The notes under the pieces: generated by a model
What the model saw: the letters and a program-made list of their open reading frames with translations, nothing else
Told to the model about the DNA's origin: nothing
Database searches by the model: none
Made by a program: the position numbers and the translations under genes
Part shown: in pieces, positions 50,775 through 57,779 of the stretch
Layout of the letters: each line of letters opens with the position of its first letter
Numbering within the stretch: position 1 is the first letter of the stretch
Assembly: GCA_029266525.1 (NCBI GenBank)
Contig: JAQSWQ010000044.1
Coordinates: forward strand, 1-57,779
Source of the DNA: Microvirga sp.
GTDB taxonomy: Bacteria > Pseudomonadota > Alphaproteobacteria > Rhizobiales > Beijerinckiaceae
DNA: 57,779 nucleotides
Direction: 5' to 3'

Positions 50775-51149
50775 ATGCGCCTGCTTCGCGCCCTGGCCCA
50801 CCTCGTTCTTGCGCTCGCGCTGATCGGCGTCGCCGTAAGCCCGGCGCGAGCCGTGGGGATCGTGGCGGGAGGGACACCCGAGCACCACAGCGGGATGGAC
50901 CACCACTCCTCTGGCGTTCATGCCGGAGAGGCGGGGCACGATCATGGCGCTCCCGCAAGCGAGCATCCGGCGCACAAACCAGACGCGTGCCAAACCGCGT
51001 GCTGCTTCGTTCCTTCCCAGCTTCCGCCTCGCGCTCCCGACGCGACCGCCGTCGAGTTCTTCTGCGCCGTTCGCTACCTGGACGCCGCACAACCCGGCTC
51101 GGGCCGGGCCGATGCTCCTGATCCTGGAATACCGAAGGCCGTCGTCTGA
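50775..51149 (+). CDS. exported His-rich protein, putative metal-binding
   Basis: 124 residues from ATG 50775. N-terminal LLRALAHLVLALALIGVAVSPARA is a signal peptide. The mature part has His-rich segments (EHHSGMDHHSSGVH, AGHDHGAPASEHPAH) and a CQTACC cluster, consistent with copper or zinc binding. No enzyme motif. Located 75 bp after the Met/Cys-rich gene and 83 bp before the DUF305 gene. Confidence 0.65.
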   Translation: MRLLRALAHLVLALALIGVAVSPARAVGIVAGGTPEHHSGMDHHSSGVHAGEAGHDHGAPASEHPAHKPDACQTACCFVPSQLPPRAPDATAVEFFCAVRYLDAAQPGSGRADAPDPGIPKAVV

Positions 51150-51232
51150 AGGCAGGCCGTGATCTCACGGCTTCGCCGCCGACGCTCATGCAGCGGAGGC
51201 ACAGAACGCTTCGCTATTCACAGGAGGGAGCT

Positions 51233-51847
51233 ATGCATCCCAAGGTCAAGTCTCACGTCATAACCATTGTCGCGCTCGCGATCGCGCTGAGCCTCGCCCC
51301 GCTATCGGAGGCCCGCGCTCAGCACAGCGGCCATCAAGGCCATGAGGGGCATCATGGGCACGGCGCCAAGAAGCAGCCCGCGAAGAAGAAGGCACCCGCG
51401 AAGAAGCGCGGTTCCGCCGCGACGGGTGCCCACCACGCCGCGCACGGCGTGACCGCCTCGCCAGCGGTTCGCGAGTATCAGGTCGCGCACCACAAGATGA
51501 TGCGCGACATGGCCCTGCCCTATACCGGCGACCCCGACGTGGATTTCCGCGTCCAGATGATCCCGCATCACCAAGGCGCTATCGACATGGCACGGGTCGC
51601 CCTGCGACATGCCAAGGACCCCTGGACGCGGCAAATGGCCGAGGGCGTCATCGTCGAGCAACAGCGCGAGATCGCCGAGATGCAGGTGTGGCTCGCGCAG
51701 CGCGGCATCAGACCGCCTGCTGGCGGACAACCGACCCACATCATCGGGGCGAACTCGTATCGGACGATCCCGGAAGAGCCCGGAACCCGAGCCGAGTTGC
51801 GCGGGCAGTCCTGGGCACCGGGATTGGGCGTCCCGGCTTCGAGGTGA
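51233..51847 (+). CDS. DUF305 domain protein (CopM-type metal chaperone)
   Basis: 204 residues from ATG 51233, ribosome site GGAGGGAG. Signal peptide, then a His-rich stretch (HSGHQGHEGHHGHG) and a Lys/Ala-rich linker (KKQPAKKKAPAKKRG). The DUF305 four-helix domain follows, with YQVAHHKMMRDM, FRVQMIPHHQGAIDMARVAL and EQQREIAEMQVWL; MIPHHQGAI is diagnostic. Family members bind copper in the periplasm. Overlaps the cytochrome c' start by 4 bp. Confidence 0.92.
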   Translation: MHPKVKSHVITIVALAIALSLAPLSEARAQHSGHQGHEGHHGHGAKKQPAKKKAPAKKRGSAATGAHHAAHGVTASPAVREYQVAHHKMMRDMALPYTGDPDVDFRVQMIPHHQGAIDMARVALRHAKDPWTRQMAEGVIVEQQREIAEMQVWLAQRGIRPPAGGQPTHIIGANSYRTIPEEPGTRAELRGQSWAPGLGVPASR

Positions 51848-52300
51848 AGCGCCTTCTATGCGCCTTCGGGGCGGTGCTGCTGATCTCCGGCAGCACCGCC
51901 GTCGGCCACGAGGGCGCAACCGGAGTGGTCAAGCAGCGCATGGACGAAATGGAGCAGATCGGGCGCACGGTGAAGCGCATCAATGATCGGCTCAAGTCCA
52001 AGCGCGGCTTCGCAGACATCGCACGGGATGCGGATACGGGAGGCGGCGGCACGGGTGCCGTCGCTGTTCCCGCCGGGAAGCCGGGACGGGCATTCCGAGG
52101 CGACGCCCGCGGTGTGGGAGCGGTGGCCGGAGTTCGTGGCCGCCGCGCGCGCCCTGGAGGGGGAAGCCGAGAAGCTTGCTGCCGCGGCGCGGTCAGGGCA
52201 CGAGGCCGCCATAACCGGGCAGTTTCGAGCCACGACGCGCGCCTGTATTGGGTGCCACGACCTTTTTCGGGTGAAGAGCCGAGGGCGAGATGTTCGGTGA
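51844..52300 (+). pseudogene. cytochrome c' (class II cytochrome c), frameshifted
   Basis: GTG 51844 opens KRLLCAFGAVLLISGSTAVGHEG (signal peptide), then VVKQRMDEMEQIGRTVKRINDRLKSKRGFADIARDA, the typical c' N-terminal helix. At about 52030-52040 the frame must shift (one extra or two missing bases). Sequence then continues REAAARVPSLFPPGSRDGHSE and WERWPEFVAAARALEGEAEKLA, ending with heme motif CIGCHDLFRVK. Soluble c' binds NO and relates to stress. Without the shift the heme site is lost. Coupled by overlap to the DUF305 gene. Confidence 0.78.
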
Positions 52301-52329
52301 GCAACTCTGCCGTCGATCGTGCCCGCGCG

Positions 52330-52557
52330 CTACTCGACCCGCAGGGACAGCCGCGCGGTCGCGACCCGTTGCCGCTCCTCGCTGCGCACCCGGATCATGA
52401 GATCGTGGTTCGGATGTTTCCCGGCGTAGTCCTTCGCTATGTCGGTCGCGGCGCGAACCGCCTCTGCGCGGGCCGCATTCGCGTCGTCTAGTTCCACGCC
52501 TTCGGTGTCCGGTTCGGGTTTGCCGTCGAGCGTCAGGTCAAAATAGAAGCGTGGCAT
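52330..52557 (-). CDS. DUF6894 family protein
   Basis: 75 residues from ATG 52557: MPRFYFDLTLDGKPEPDTEG, ELDDANAARAEAVRAATDIAKD and IRVRSEERQRVATARLSLRV, matching the small alphaproteobacterial DUF6894 family (PRFYF start is the hallmark). Function unknown. Lies opposite to and just beyond the cytochrome c' gene. Confidence 0.8.
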   Translation of the reverse strand: MPRFYFDLTLDGKPEPDTEGVELDDANAARAEAVRAATDIAKDYAGKHPNHDLMIRVRSEERQRVATARLSLRVE

Positions 52558-52687
52558 GGGGGGCGCTCCACGACGGCGCGCGTTAATGCATAAGCCGCCC
52601 ATCGTTGCATTCACCTATGCTGCAAGGGCGCGCTTCTTGTATGGCCCGCGCCTCCCGGCGCCTTCGGCGCAGCGGCCTCAAGCAGAT

Positions 52688-52741
52688 CGGTCGAAGACCG
52701 CCTGCACGCTGCCCTGAAGGAGCTGTGCCGTACGGTTCCGG
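52688..52741 (+). repeat. degenerate duplicate of the aldehyde dehydrogenase 3' end
   Basis: CGGTCGAAGACCGCCTGCAC-GCTGCCCTGAAGGAGCTGT-GCCGTACGGTTCCGG repeats the last codons, stop and flank of the gene ending at 50184, about 80% matching by eye, with small indels. No reading frame is retained. It marks the far edge of the metal-protein block. Confidence 0.62.
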
Positions 52742-52770
52742 CAGGGGGCGACAACTTTCGACGCCCATCG

Positions 52771-52776
52771 TATAAT
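52771..52776 (+). promoter_or_regulatory. possible -10 box (TATAAT) upstream of the DUF2189 gene
   Basis: TATAAT in GC-rich DNA, 100 bp before the GTG start at 52876. No clear -35 with correct spacing, so tentative. Confidence 0.3.
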
Positions 52777-52875
52777 TCCCGCGAGTGCCGGTCGCGTTTC
52801 GTGGCCAGCCGCATCAAGACGGCGTCAGCCCACGGCCCGCGGCCGCTTCGAGCTCTTGGCTCAGGAGGGAACGTC

Positions 52876-53706
52876 GTGGCGAATTTCCATGTGATTGCCG
52901 GTCGGGACGAGAGCCCGGTCCAGCCGGTCGTGCGCAACATCGGGGCGCCGGAGCTCACCGAAGCGCTCCGCAAGGGCCTGGACGATTTCAAGGAGATGCC
53001 GACCCATCTCGCCTTCATCGGGTTGATCTATCCATTGCTCGGCGTGTGCCTCGCCGCCCTGACCTTCTCGAAGAACGGGCTGCCGCTGCTGTTCCCGCTG
53101 GTCTCGGGCTTCGCCCTGCTCGGGCCGCTTGCCGCGGTCGGGCTCTACGAGCTCAGCCGCCGGCGCGAATTGGGCCTCGACACCTCCTGGGAGCATCTCT
53201 TCGACGTGCTGCGCTCGCCGTCGCTGCCGTCGATCCTGGCGATGGGCTTCGTGCTCATGGGCATCTTCGTGGTCTGGCTCGCGACCGCCCAGGCGCTCTA
53301 CGAATGGCTCTACGGGCCGATGCCGCCGCGCTCCTACCTCGGCTTCCTCAAGGAGGTGCTCACCACCTCCCGCGGCTGGACGCTGATCATCCTCGGGCAT
53401 CTGATCGGCTTTGTGTTCGCGGCCGTGGTGTTCTCGATCAGCGTGATCTCCTTCCCCCTCCTGCTCGATCGCGACTGCGGCGTCGCCTGCGCGATCCAGA
53501 CCTCGCTCAAGGCCGTCATGGTCAATCCCAAGACCATGGGGGTATGGGCGCTGATGGTCGCGGGGCTCCTGATGGCGGGCTCGCTGCCGCTGCTCGTCGG
53601 GCTTGCGGTCGTGATGCCGATCCTCGGCCATGCGACCTGGCATCTCTATCGCGTGACCGTGGAACCGCCGGCGCCGGAGCGGGCGCATCCGGTCGTGAAC
53701 CCCTAG
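52876..53706 (+). CDS. DUF2189 membrane protein
   Basis: 276-residue integral membrane protein from GTG 52876, which follows AGGAGGGA by about 7 bp. Starts ANFHVIAGRDESPVQPVVRNIG, then about six membrane helices with the family patterns LRKGLDDFKEMPTHLAFIGLIYP and CGVACAIQTSLKAVMVNPKTM. Function unknown. Downstream it converges on the histidine kinase gene. Confidence 0.85.
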   Translation: MANFHVIAGRDESPVQPVVRNIGAPELTEALRKGLDDFKEMPTHLAFIGLIYPLLGVCLAALTFSKNGLPLLFPLVSGFALLGPLAAVGLYELSRRRELGLDTSWEHLFDVLRSPSLPSILAMGFVLMGIFVVWLATAQALYEWLYGPMPPRSYLGFLKEVLTTSRGWTLIILGHLIGFVFAAVVFSISVISFPLLLDRDCGVACAIQTSLKAVMVNPKTMGVWALMVAGLLMAGSLPLLVGLAVVMPILGHATWHLYRVTVEPPAPERAHPVVNP

Positions 53707-53752
53707 CGCCCTAGCGCCCTCCTCGGCCCCGCCACGGGCCCGAGGAGCCCCG

Positions 53753-55015
53753 CTAGGATCCGGCGCTCGCGCGAGCGGTCGATCGGGCCGGCGGCGCGGG
53801 CGCGTGCTCGCCGGCCGCAGCCGCCATCCGGAAGGTGAAGCGCGTCTCCTCGGGCGTCGAGGAGACCTCCAGCGTCCCGCCATGCGCGCGGGCGATTTCC
53901 GAGGCGATGTAGAGGCCGAGCCCGAGCCCCTGGTGGGTCGGACGGGCGGAGGCCCGCACGAACGGCTGGAACAGGCGCTCCTGCGTCGCGGCAGGGATCG
54001 GATCGCCGGCATTCGCGACGAACAGCTCGAAACGGCCGCCCTCGATCGAGGCGCGCACCCTGACGGGGCGATCCGGGGCGCCGTGCGACAGGGCATTGGC
54101 GAGGAGGTTCGACAGAAGTTGGCCGATGCGCGCGCGGTCGCAAGCGACCGGGCCGGACACGGCGATCTCGGCCTCGATCGCGCGATCCGGCGAGGCGGCG
54201 CGCAGCTCGGCGACGACCTGCTCGAGGACGGGGCCGAGCGGGCCGCTCGAGCGGTTGAGCGCGATGCCGCCGCCGAGGCGCCCTCGCGCGAAATCGAGCA
54301 CATCGTCGATGAGGCCGGCCATGCGCCGCACGCTGCTCTCGATCAGCTCCAGGGTCTTGGTCGCGCGCTCGTTCAGCGGCGTCTTGCGCAGAAGCCGGGC
54401 GCCGGCGTCGATCGAGGCGAGCGGATTGCGCAGATCGTGGCCGAGCACGGCGATGAACTCCTCGCGCAGCTCGGCCGCCTGGCGCTCGTTGACGAGCGCG
54501 GTCTCGCTCGTCGCAAGCCGGTCCTGCGCGTCGAGATGGAAGCCGATGAGGTCGGCGAAGAGCCGGAACATGCCGATCGTCTCCGGCGTGTTCAGCTTGG
54601 CGGGACGCGGATCGATCGCGCAGAGCGTGCCGAAGAAGGCGCCGTTGGGGCGGCGGATCGGCATCGAGATGTAGCTCCGGAACCCGTACATCGCCGGGGT
54701 CGGGTGGCCGCAGAAGGCCTCGTCCGCCGCGACGTCGTCGATGACCACCGCCCGGCCGCTCTCCCGGATCTCGTGGCAGATCGTGGTCTCGACCTTGAGC
54801 TCGCCGCCGGGCTGGAGCCCGAACTGGATCTCGTCGCGCACCTCGCAGGCGATCCAGCGGTCCTCGCTGACCCGCGCCACCGCGGCAAAGCCCATGCCGG
54901 TCGTGCGGCACACGACCTCGAGAATCGTGGGCACGACGTCGATCCGCGCGATCGCCGCGACCTCCCGATCAGCGTCCAGTGAAGTCAAACCGCTCGCTCC
55001 TTCCGGTATGCCCAC
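53753..55015 (-). CDS. GAF domain sensor histidine kinase
   Basis: 420-residue soluble kinase (no membrane helix). N-terminal GAF domain (ILEVVCRTTGMGFAAVARVSEDRW through FRSYISMPIRRPNGAFFGTLCAID). HisKA H-box FIAVLGHDLRNPLASI near residue 190. HATPase with N-box LLSNLLANALSHGAP and G-box THQGLGLGLYIASEIARAHGG. A cytosolic sensor, ligand unknown. No response regulator gene is adjacent. Confidence 0.92.
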   Translation of the reverse strand: MGIPEGASGLTSLDADREVAAIARIDVVPTILEVVCRTTGMGFAAVARVSEDRWIACEVRDEIQFGLQPGGELKVETTICHEIRESGRAVVIDDVAADEAFCGHPTPAMYGFRSYISMPIRRPNGAFFGTLCAIDPRPAKLNTPETIGMFRLFADLIGFHLDAQDRLATSETALVNERQAAELREEFIAVLGHDLRNPLASIDAGARLLRKTPLNERATKTLELIESSVRRMAGLIDDVLDFARGRLGGGIALNRSSGPLGPVLEQVVAELRAASPDRAIEAEIAVSGPVACDRARIGQLLSNLLANALSHGAPDRPVRVRASIEGGRFELFVANAGDPIPAATQERLFQPFVRASARPTHQGLGLGLYIASEIARAHGGTLEVSSTPEETRFTFRMAAAAGEHAPAPPARSTARASAGS

Positions 55016-55124
55016 CCCTTAGCGGCGGCGAACCCGGAAGTCACGGCGGCGGATGGCCGGCTGCCTTGCCCGGCGCCGGGCGCATTGATCTCGCGAAATC
55101 CCGATCGGCGTGACCGGTTCTCGC

Positions 55125-55496
55125 CTAATGGCCCATCACGAAGAACACGAGGCGCGAGAGCAGGGTGTAGTTCGACTCGAACACCATGATCGCGACGAAG
55201 ACGAGGACGACCACCGGCGGGATGAGGATGGCGTAGATGAGCGCGAGGCGCTCCCAGGCCATGTGCATGAAGATCGCGACGATGAGGCCCGCCTTCAGCA
55301 TCATGAAGATGATGATCAGCGACCAGCGCAACAGCCCCTGCAGGTGAAAATAGTCGACGAGGTAGGAGAAGGTGCTGAGCACGAACAGCCAGCCCCAGAC
55401 CACGAGGTAGAGCTTGATCGGGTGCTGCTGGTGCTCGTCGTGGACGACCGGCGCGCCGGCGGGCGTCTCGGCGGCGTGGGCGCTTGCGTGAGCCAT
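55125..55496 (-). CDS. cytochrome c oxidase subunit IV-type protein
   Basis: 123 residues from ATG 55496. His-rich start (MAHASAHAAETPAGAPVVHD), then three membrane helices with KAGLIVAIFMHMAWER, typical of COX4/CyoD-like subunits. Last gene of the oxidase operon in this window, 10 bp after the subunit III gene. Confidence 0.88.
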   Translation of the reverse strand: MAHASAHAAETPAGAPVVHDEHQQHPIKLYLVVWGWLFVLSTFSYLVDYFHLQGLLRWSLIIIFMMLKAGLIVAIFMHMAWERLALIYAILIPPVVVLVFVAIMVFESNYTLLSRLVFFVMGH

Positions 55497-55506
55497 TCTC
55501 GTCACC

Positions 55507-56229
55507 TCACCAGAGATAGAAGAATGCAAAGATGAAGACCCACACTAGATCGACGAAGTGCCAGTACAGGCCCATGATCTCGACGATCTCGTAGTTGCCT
55601 TTCCGGCTCGTGAAGAAGCCGCGGCGCTCGACGTCGTAGTCGCCGCGCCAGACCCGGTGGGCGATGATGATGAGGAAGATCACGCCGATCGACACGTGCG
55701 TGCCGTGGAAGCCGGTGATCATGAAGAAGGTCGAGCCGAACTGCGGCGCCCCCCACGGGTTCCCCCAGGGCCGCACGCCTTCCATGATCAGCTTGGTCCA
55801 TTCGAAGGCCTGCATGCCGACGAAGGTCGCGCCGAAGAACGCCGTCACCAGCATCAGGATCGCCGTGGTCTTGCGCTGGCGCCGGTAGCCGTAATTGACC
55901 GCCATCGCCATGGTGCCGCTCGAGGTGATGAGCACGAAGGTCATGATGGCGATCAGGATGAGCGGGATGTTCTGCCCGAACAGGTGCAGGCCGAAGACCT
56001 CGCTCGGGTTCGGCCACGGCACCGTCGTCGACATGCGCACCGTCATGTACGACAGGAGGAAGCAGCTGAAGATGAAGGTGTCCGAGAGGAGGAAGATCCA
56101 CATCATGGCCTTCCCCCACGACACCTTCTTGAAGGCGCGCTGATCCGAGGACCAGTCGGAGGTCACCTGTCTCCAGCCGGCCGGCGTGGTCGCGACCGCT
56201 CCGGTGTTCGTCAGCGCAGATTCCGCCAT
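55507..56229 (-). CDS. cytochrome c oxidase subunit III (first copy type, CoxO/CtaE-like)
   Basis: 240 residues, ATG 56229. Hydrophobic, with the heme-copper oxidase subunit III pattern (FGATFVGMQAFEWTKLI, GSTFFMITGFHGTHVSIGVIFLII, YWHFVDLVWVFIFAFFYLW). Subunit III surrounds subunit I and aids proton uptake and stability. Second subunit-III-type gene next upstream; the arrangement I-III-III-IV resembles the Bradyrhizobium CoxMNOP oxidase. Confidence 0.93.
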   Translation of the reverse strand: MAESALTNTGAVATTPAGWRQVTSDWSSDQRAFKKVSWGKAMMWIFLLSDTFIFSCFLLSYMTVRMSTTVPWPNPSEVFGLHLFGQNIPLILIAIMTFVLITSSGTMAMAVNYGYRRQRKTTAILMLVTAFFGATFVGMQAFEWTKLIMEGVRPWGNPWGAPQFGSTFFMITGFHGTHVSIGVIFLIIIAHRVWRGDYDVERRGFFTSRKGNYEIVEIMGLYWHFVDLVWVFIFAFFYLW

Positions 56230-56242
56230 CGGGCGTGCCCTC

Positions 56243-56908
56243 TCAGGTCAGCATCAGGAGGCCGAACAGGATCAGCCACATCAAGAGCAGGAAGTCCCAG
56301 TACATGCCGCAGAGCTCGACCCCGAGCCGCAGCCGCGCCGGATCCTCGCCGCGCCAGGCGCGCAGGATGTTGCGCCCGAGCGCCACGAGCCCGCCGATGA
56401 GGTGCAGCCCGTGCGCGGCGGTGATCAGGTAGAAGAAGGTGTTGGCCGGGTTGCCGGCCAAGAGATAGCCGGTGCCGGTGAGCTGGCGCCAGGCCCAGAC
56501 CTGCCCGGCCATGAAGGCGAGCGTCGCGGCCCCGGCCGCAAGCAGCGCCGTCTTGAGAGCCTCCGCGTCCTCGCGATCGGCGGCGCTGCGAGCCCATTGA
56601 AAGGCGGCGCTCGCGAGCATCAGCACGCCGGTGTTGATCCACAGCAGCGCCGGCTTGGGCACCGGCCGCCAGTCGGCGAGCGACATCCGCATCACATAGG
56701 CGCTGATCAGGAGCGCGAAGAGCGCTCCGACCACCGCGAGGAACACGCCGAGCCCGACCTTGGCGACCGGCGTGTCGGAGACCCCGGTGCCGGGGTGCTC
56801 GCCGGCTGCTCCGACCTCGAGCCAAGGCTTCGCCGTCAGCCGGTGGGTCGACAGCCACCACACCGCGAACACCGACAGCGCCGAGAAGAAGACGATGGTG
56901 ACGCCCAC
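56243..56908 (-). CDS. cytochrome c oxidase subunit III-like (CoxP-type second copy)
   Basis: 221-residue membrane protein of the subunit III superfamily, beginning GVTIVFFSALSVFAVWWL. Contains VGLGVFLAVVGALFALLISAYVMRM and PANTFFYLITAAHGLHLIGGLVALGRN with YWDFLLLMWLILFG at the end. More divergent than the adjacent subunit III. Thirteen bp separate it from the next subunit III gene. Having two subunit-III-type genes is characteristic of the alternative Cox operon of rhizobia. Confidence 0.88.
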   Translation of the reverse strand: MGVTIVFFSALSVFAVWWLSTHRLTAKPWLEVGAAGEHPGTGVSDTPVAKVGLGVFLAVVGALFALLISAYVMRMSLADWRPVPKPALLWINTGVLMLASAAFQWARSAADREDAEALKTALLAAGAATLAFMAGQVWAWRQLTGTGYLLAGNPANTFFYLITAAHGLHLIGGLVALGRNILRAWRGEDPARLRLGVELCGMYWDFLLLMWLILFGLLMLT

Positions 56909-56917
56909 GACCGGTTC

Positions 56918-57779
56918 CTAATGGGCTGAGGTCGGGCCCGGTTGATTCTGAGGGATGAAGTCCTCCTTGGCCCCGGGCACATTGTAGTCGTAGGGCCAGC
57001 GGTAGACGAGCGGGAGCTCCTTGCCGAAATTGCCGTGGCCGGGCGGCGTCTCGGGCGTCTGCCATTCGAGCGTGGTCGCGCGCCAAGGGTTGCCGCCGGC
57101 GTCGCGGCCGCGCCGCGCGCTCCAGAATATGTTCACGAGGAACAGGATCTGCGCCGCGCCGACGATCAGCGCGACGACGCTGATGAAGGCGTTCAGCGTC
57201 TGCGCCGATTCGGGAATGAAGCTCGTGCCCGCAAGGTCGTGGTAGCGCCGCGGCGCCCCGAGCAGCCCGATGTAGTGCATCGGGAAGAAGATCAGGTAGG
57301 CCCCGACGAAGGTCACCCAGAAATGGATCTGGCCGAGCGCCTCGTTGTACATGCGGCCCGTGATCTTCGGGAACCAATGGTAGATGGCGCCGAAGATCAC
57401 GAGGATCGGCGCGACACCCATCACCATGTGGAAATGCGCCACCACGAACATGGTGTCCGAGAGCGGCACGTCGACCACGACGTTGCCGAGGAAGAGCCCG
57501 GTCAGGCCGCCGTTCAAGAAGGTGACGATGAAGGCGAGCGCGAACAGCATCGGCACGGTCAGGTGGATGTCGCCGCGCCAAAGCGTCAGCACCCAGTTGT
57601 AGACCTTGATCGCGGTCGGCACGGCGATGATCAGCGTCGTGGTCGCAAAGAAGAATCCAAACCACGGGTGCATGCCGCTGACATACATGTGGTGCGCCCA
57701 CACGACGAAGCTGAGCGCGCCGATCGCCACGATCGCCCAAACCATCATGCGGTAGCCGAAGATGTTGCGGCGGGCATGG
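56918..57779 (-). CDS. cytochrome c oxidase subunit I, N-terminus cut by right window edge
   Basis: Catalytic heme-copper subunit; about 287 C-terminal residues are present and the frame is open to the edge (HARRNIFGYRMMVWA). Metal ligands visible: the CuB His pair in SFVVWAHHMYVSGM and the heme ligands in FVVAHFHMVMG. The YHDLAGTSFIPESAQTLNA segment and the C-terminal PYDYNVPGAKEDFIP are oxidase-typical. First visible gene of the leftward oxidase set; subunit II presumably lies beyond the edge. Confidence 0.95.
   Translation of the reverse strand, partial: HARRNIFGYRMMVWAIVAIGALSFVVWAHHMYVSGMHPWFGFFFATTTLIIAVPTAIKVYNWVLTLWRGDIHLTVPMLFALAFIVTFLNGGLTGLFLGNVVVDVPLSDTMFVVAHFHMVMGVAPILVIFGAIYHWFPKITGRMYNEALGQIHFWVTFVGAYLIFFPMHYIGLLGAPRRYHDLAGTSFIPESAQTLNAFISVVALIVGAAQILFLVNIFWSARRGRDAGGNPWRATTLEWQTPETPPGHGNFGKELPLVYRWPYDYNVPGAKEDFIPQNQPGPTSAH

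Overview
The window is high-GC chromosomal DNA from an alphaproteobacterium, most likely Hyphomicrobiales (Rhizobiales). Supporting this are the MmgR/suhB-type small RNA at about 18.0 kb, MinCDE, a ccm cytochrome c maturation cluster, a CoxMNOP-like alternative terminal oxidase at the right edge, DUF6894/DUF6766/DUF1902-type small proteins, and dispersed palindromic repeats of the kinds common in Bradyrhizobium and its relatives. Species cannot be named from the sequence alone. A perfect 16-bp parS site just after gltD suggests this segment may lie in the origin-proximal domain.

Layout. 1-4.2 kb: a partial D-Ala-D-Ala carboxypeptidase, an amidohydrolase/RidA/NTF2-like/VOC operon, and a Phd-VapC toxin-antitoxin pair with a perfect operator palindrome. 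4.2-9.8 kb: a complete dipeptide/oligopeptide ABC importer (binding protein, two permeases, two ATPases, leftward). 10-12.7 kb: aconitase. 12.9-15.1 kb: ccmA, ccmB, ccmD, ccmG, with ccmC missing. 15.1-18.8 kb: FAD-linked dehydrogenase, KDG-type sugar kinase, small proteins and the sRNA. 18.8-26.3 kb: SGNH hydrolase, gltB and gltD (ammonia assimilation), parS.

26.5-31.1 kb is an accessory island: a SIR2-STAND(NB-ARC)-TPR gene that looks like an anti-phage NLR-type system but carries two frameshifts, then an IS110-type element inserted inside an intergenic palindromic repeat, then a 27/28-bp tandem repeat. 31.1-41.8 kb: isocitrate/isopropylmalate-type dehydrogenase, class III cyclase, frameshifted serralysin-like RTX metalloprotease, Rossmann oxidoreductase, DUF2283, a DUF1902-HicA pair, winged-helix regulator, frameshifted CNNM/CorC-type membrane protein, TadG-like protein. 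42.2-44.1 kb: minC-minD-minE (division-site placement). 44-47.2 kb: MFS exporter, DsbA/FrnE, exported RidA.

47.2-48.7 kb is a scrapyard of mobile DNA: a truncated IS1-family transposase between 25-bp direct repeats, a small membrane protein, an ORF with an SSB-like acidic tail and an orphan MNT nucleotidyltransferase. 48.7-52.7 kb: aldehyde dehydrogenase, then a four-gene block of exported metal-binding-type proteins (Met/Cys-rich, His-rich, DUF305, frameshifted cytochrome c'). The block is bracketed by a degenerate copy of the aldehyde dehydrogenase 3' end. 52.8-57.8 kb: DUF2189 protein, GAF histidine kinase, and the terminal oxidase subunits IV, III, III and I (partial).

Five breaks in reading frame affect four otherwise well conserved genes. 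Most are explained by single-base indels in short homopolymers or GC-rich runs. They may be real decay of accessory genes or consensus errors in the assembly; reads would decide.
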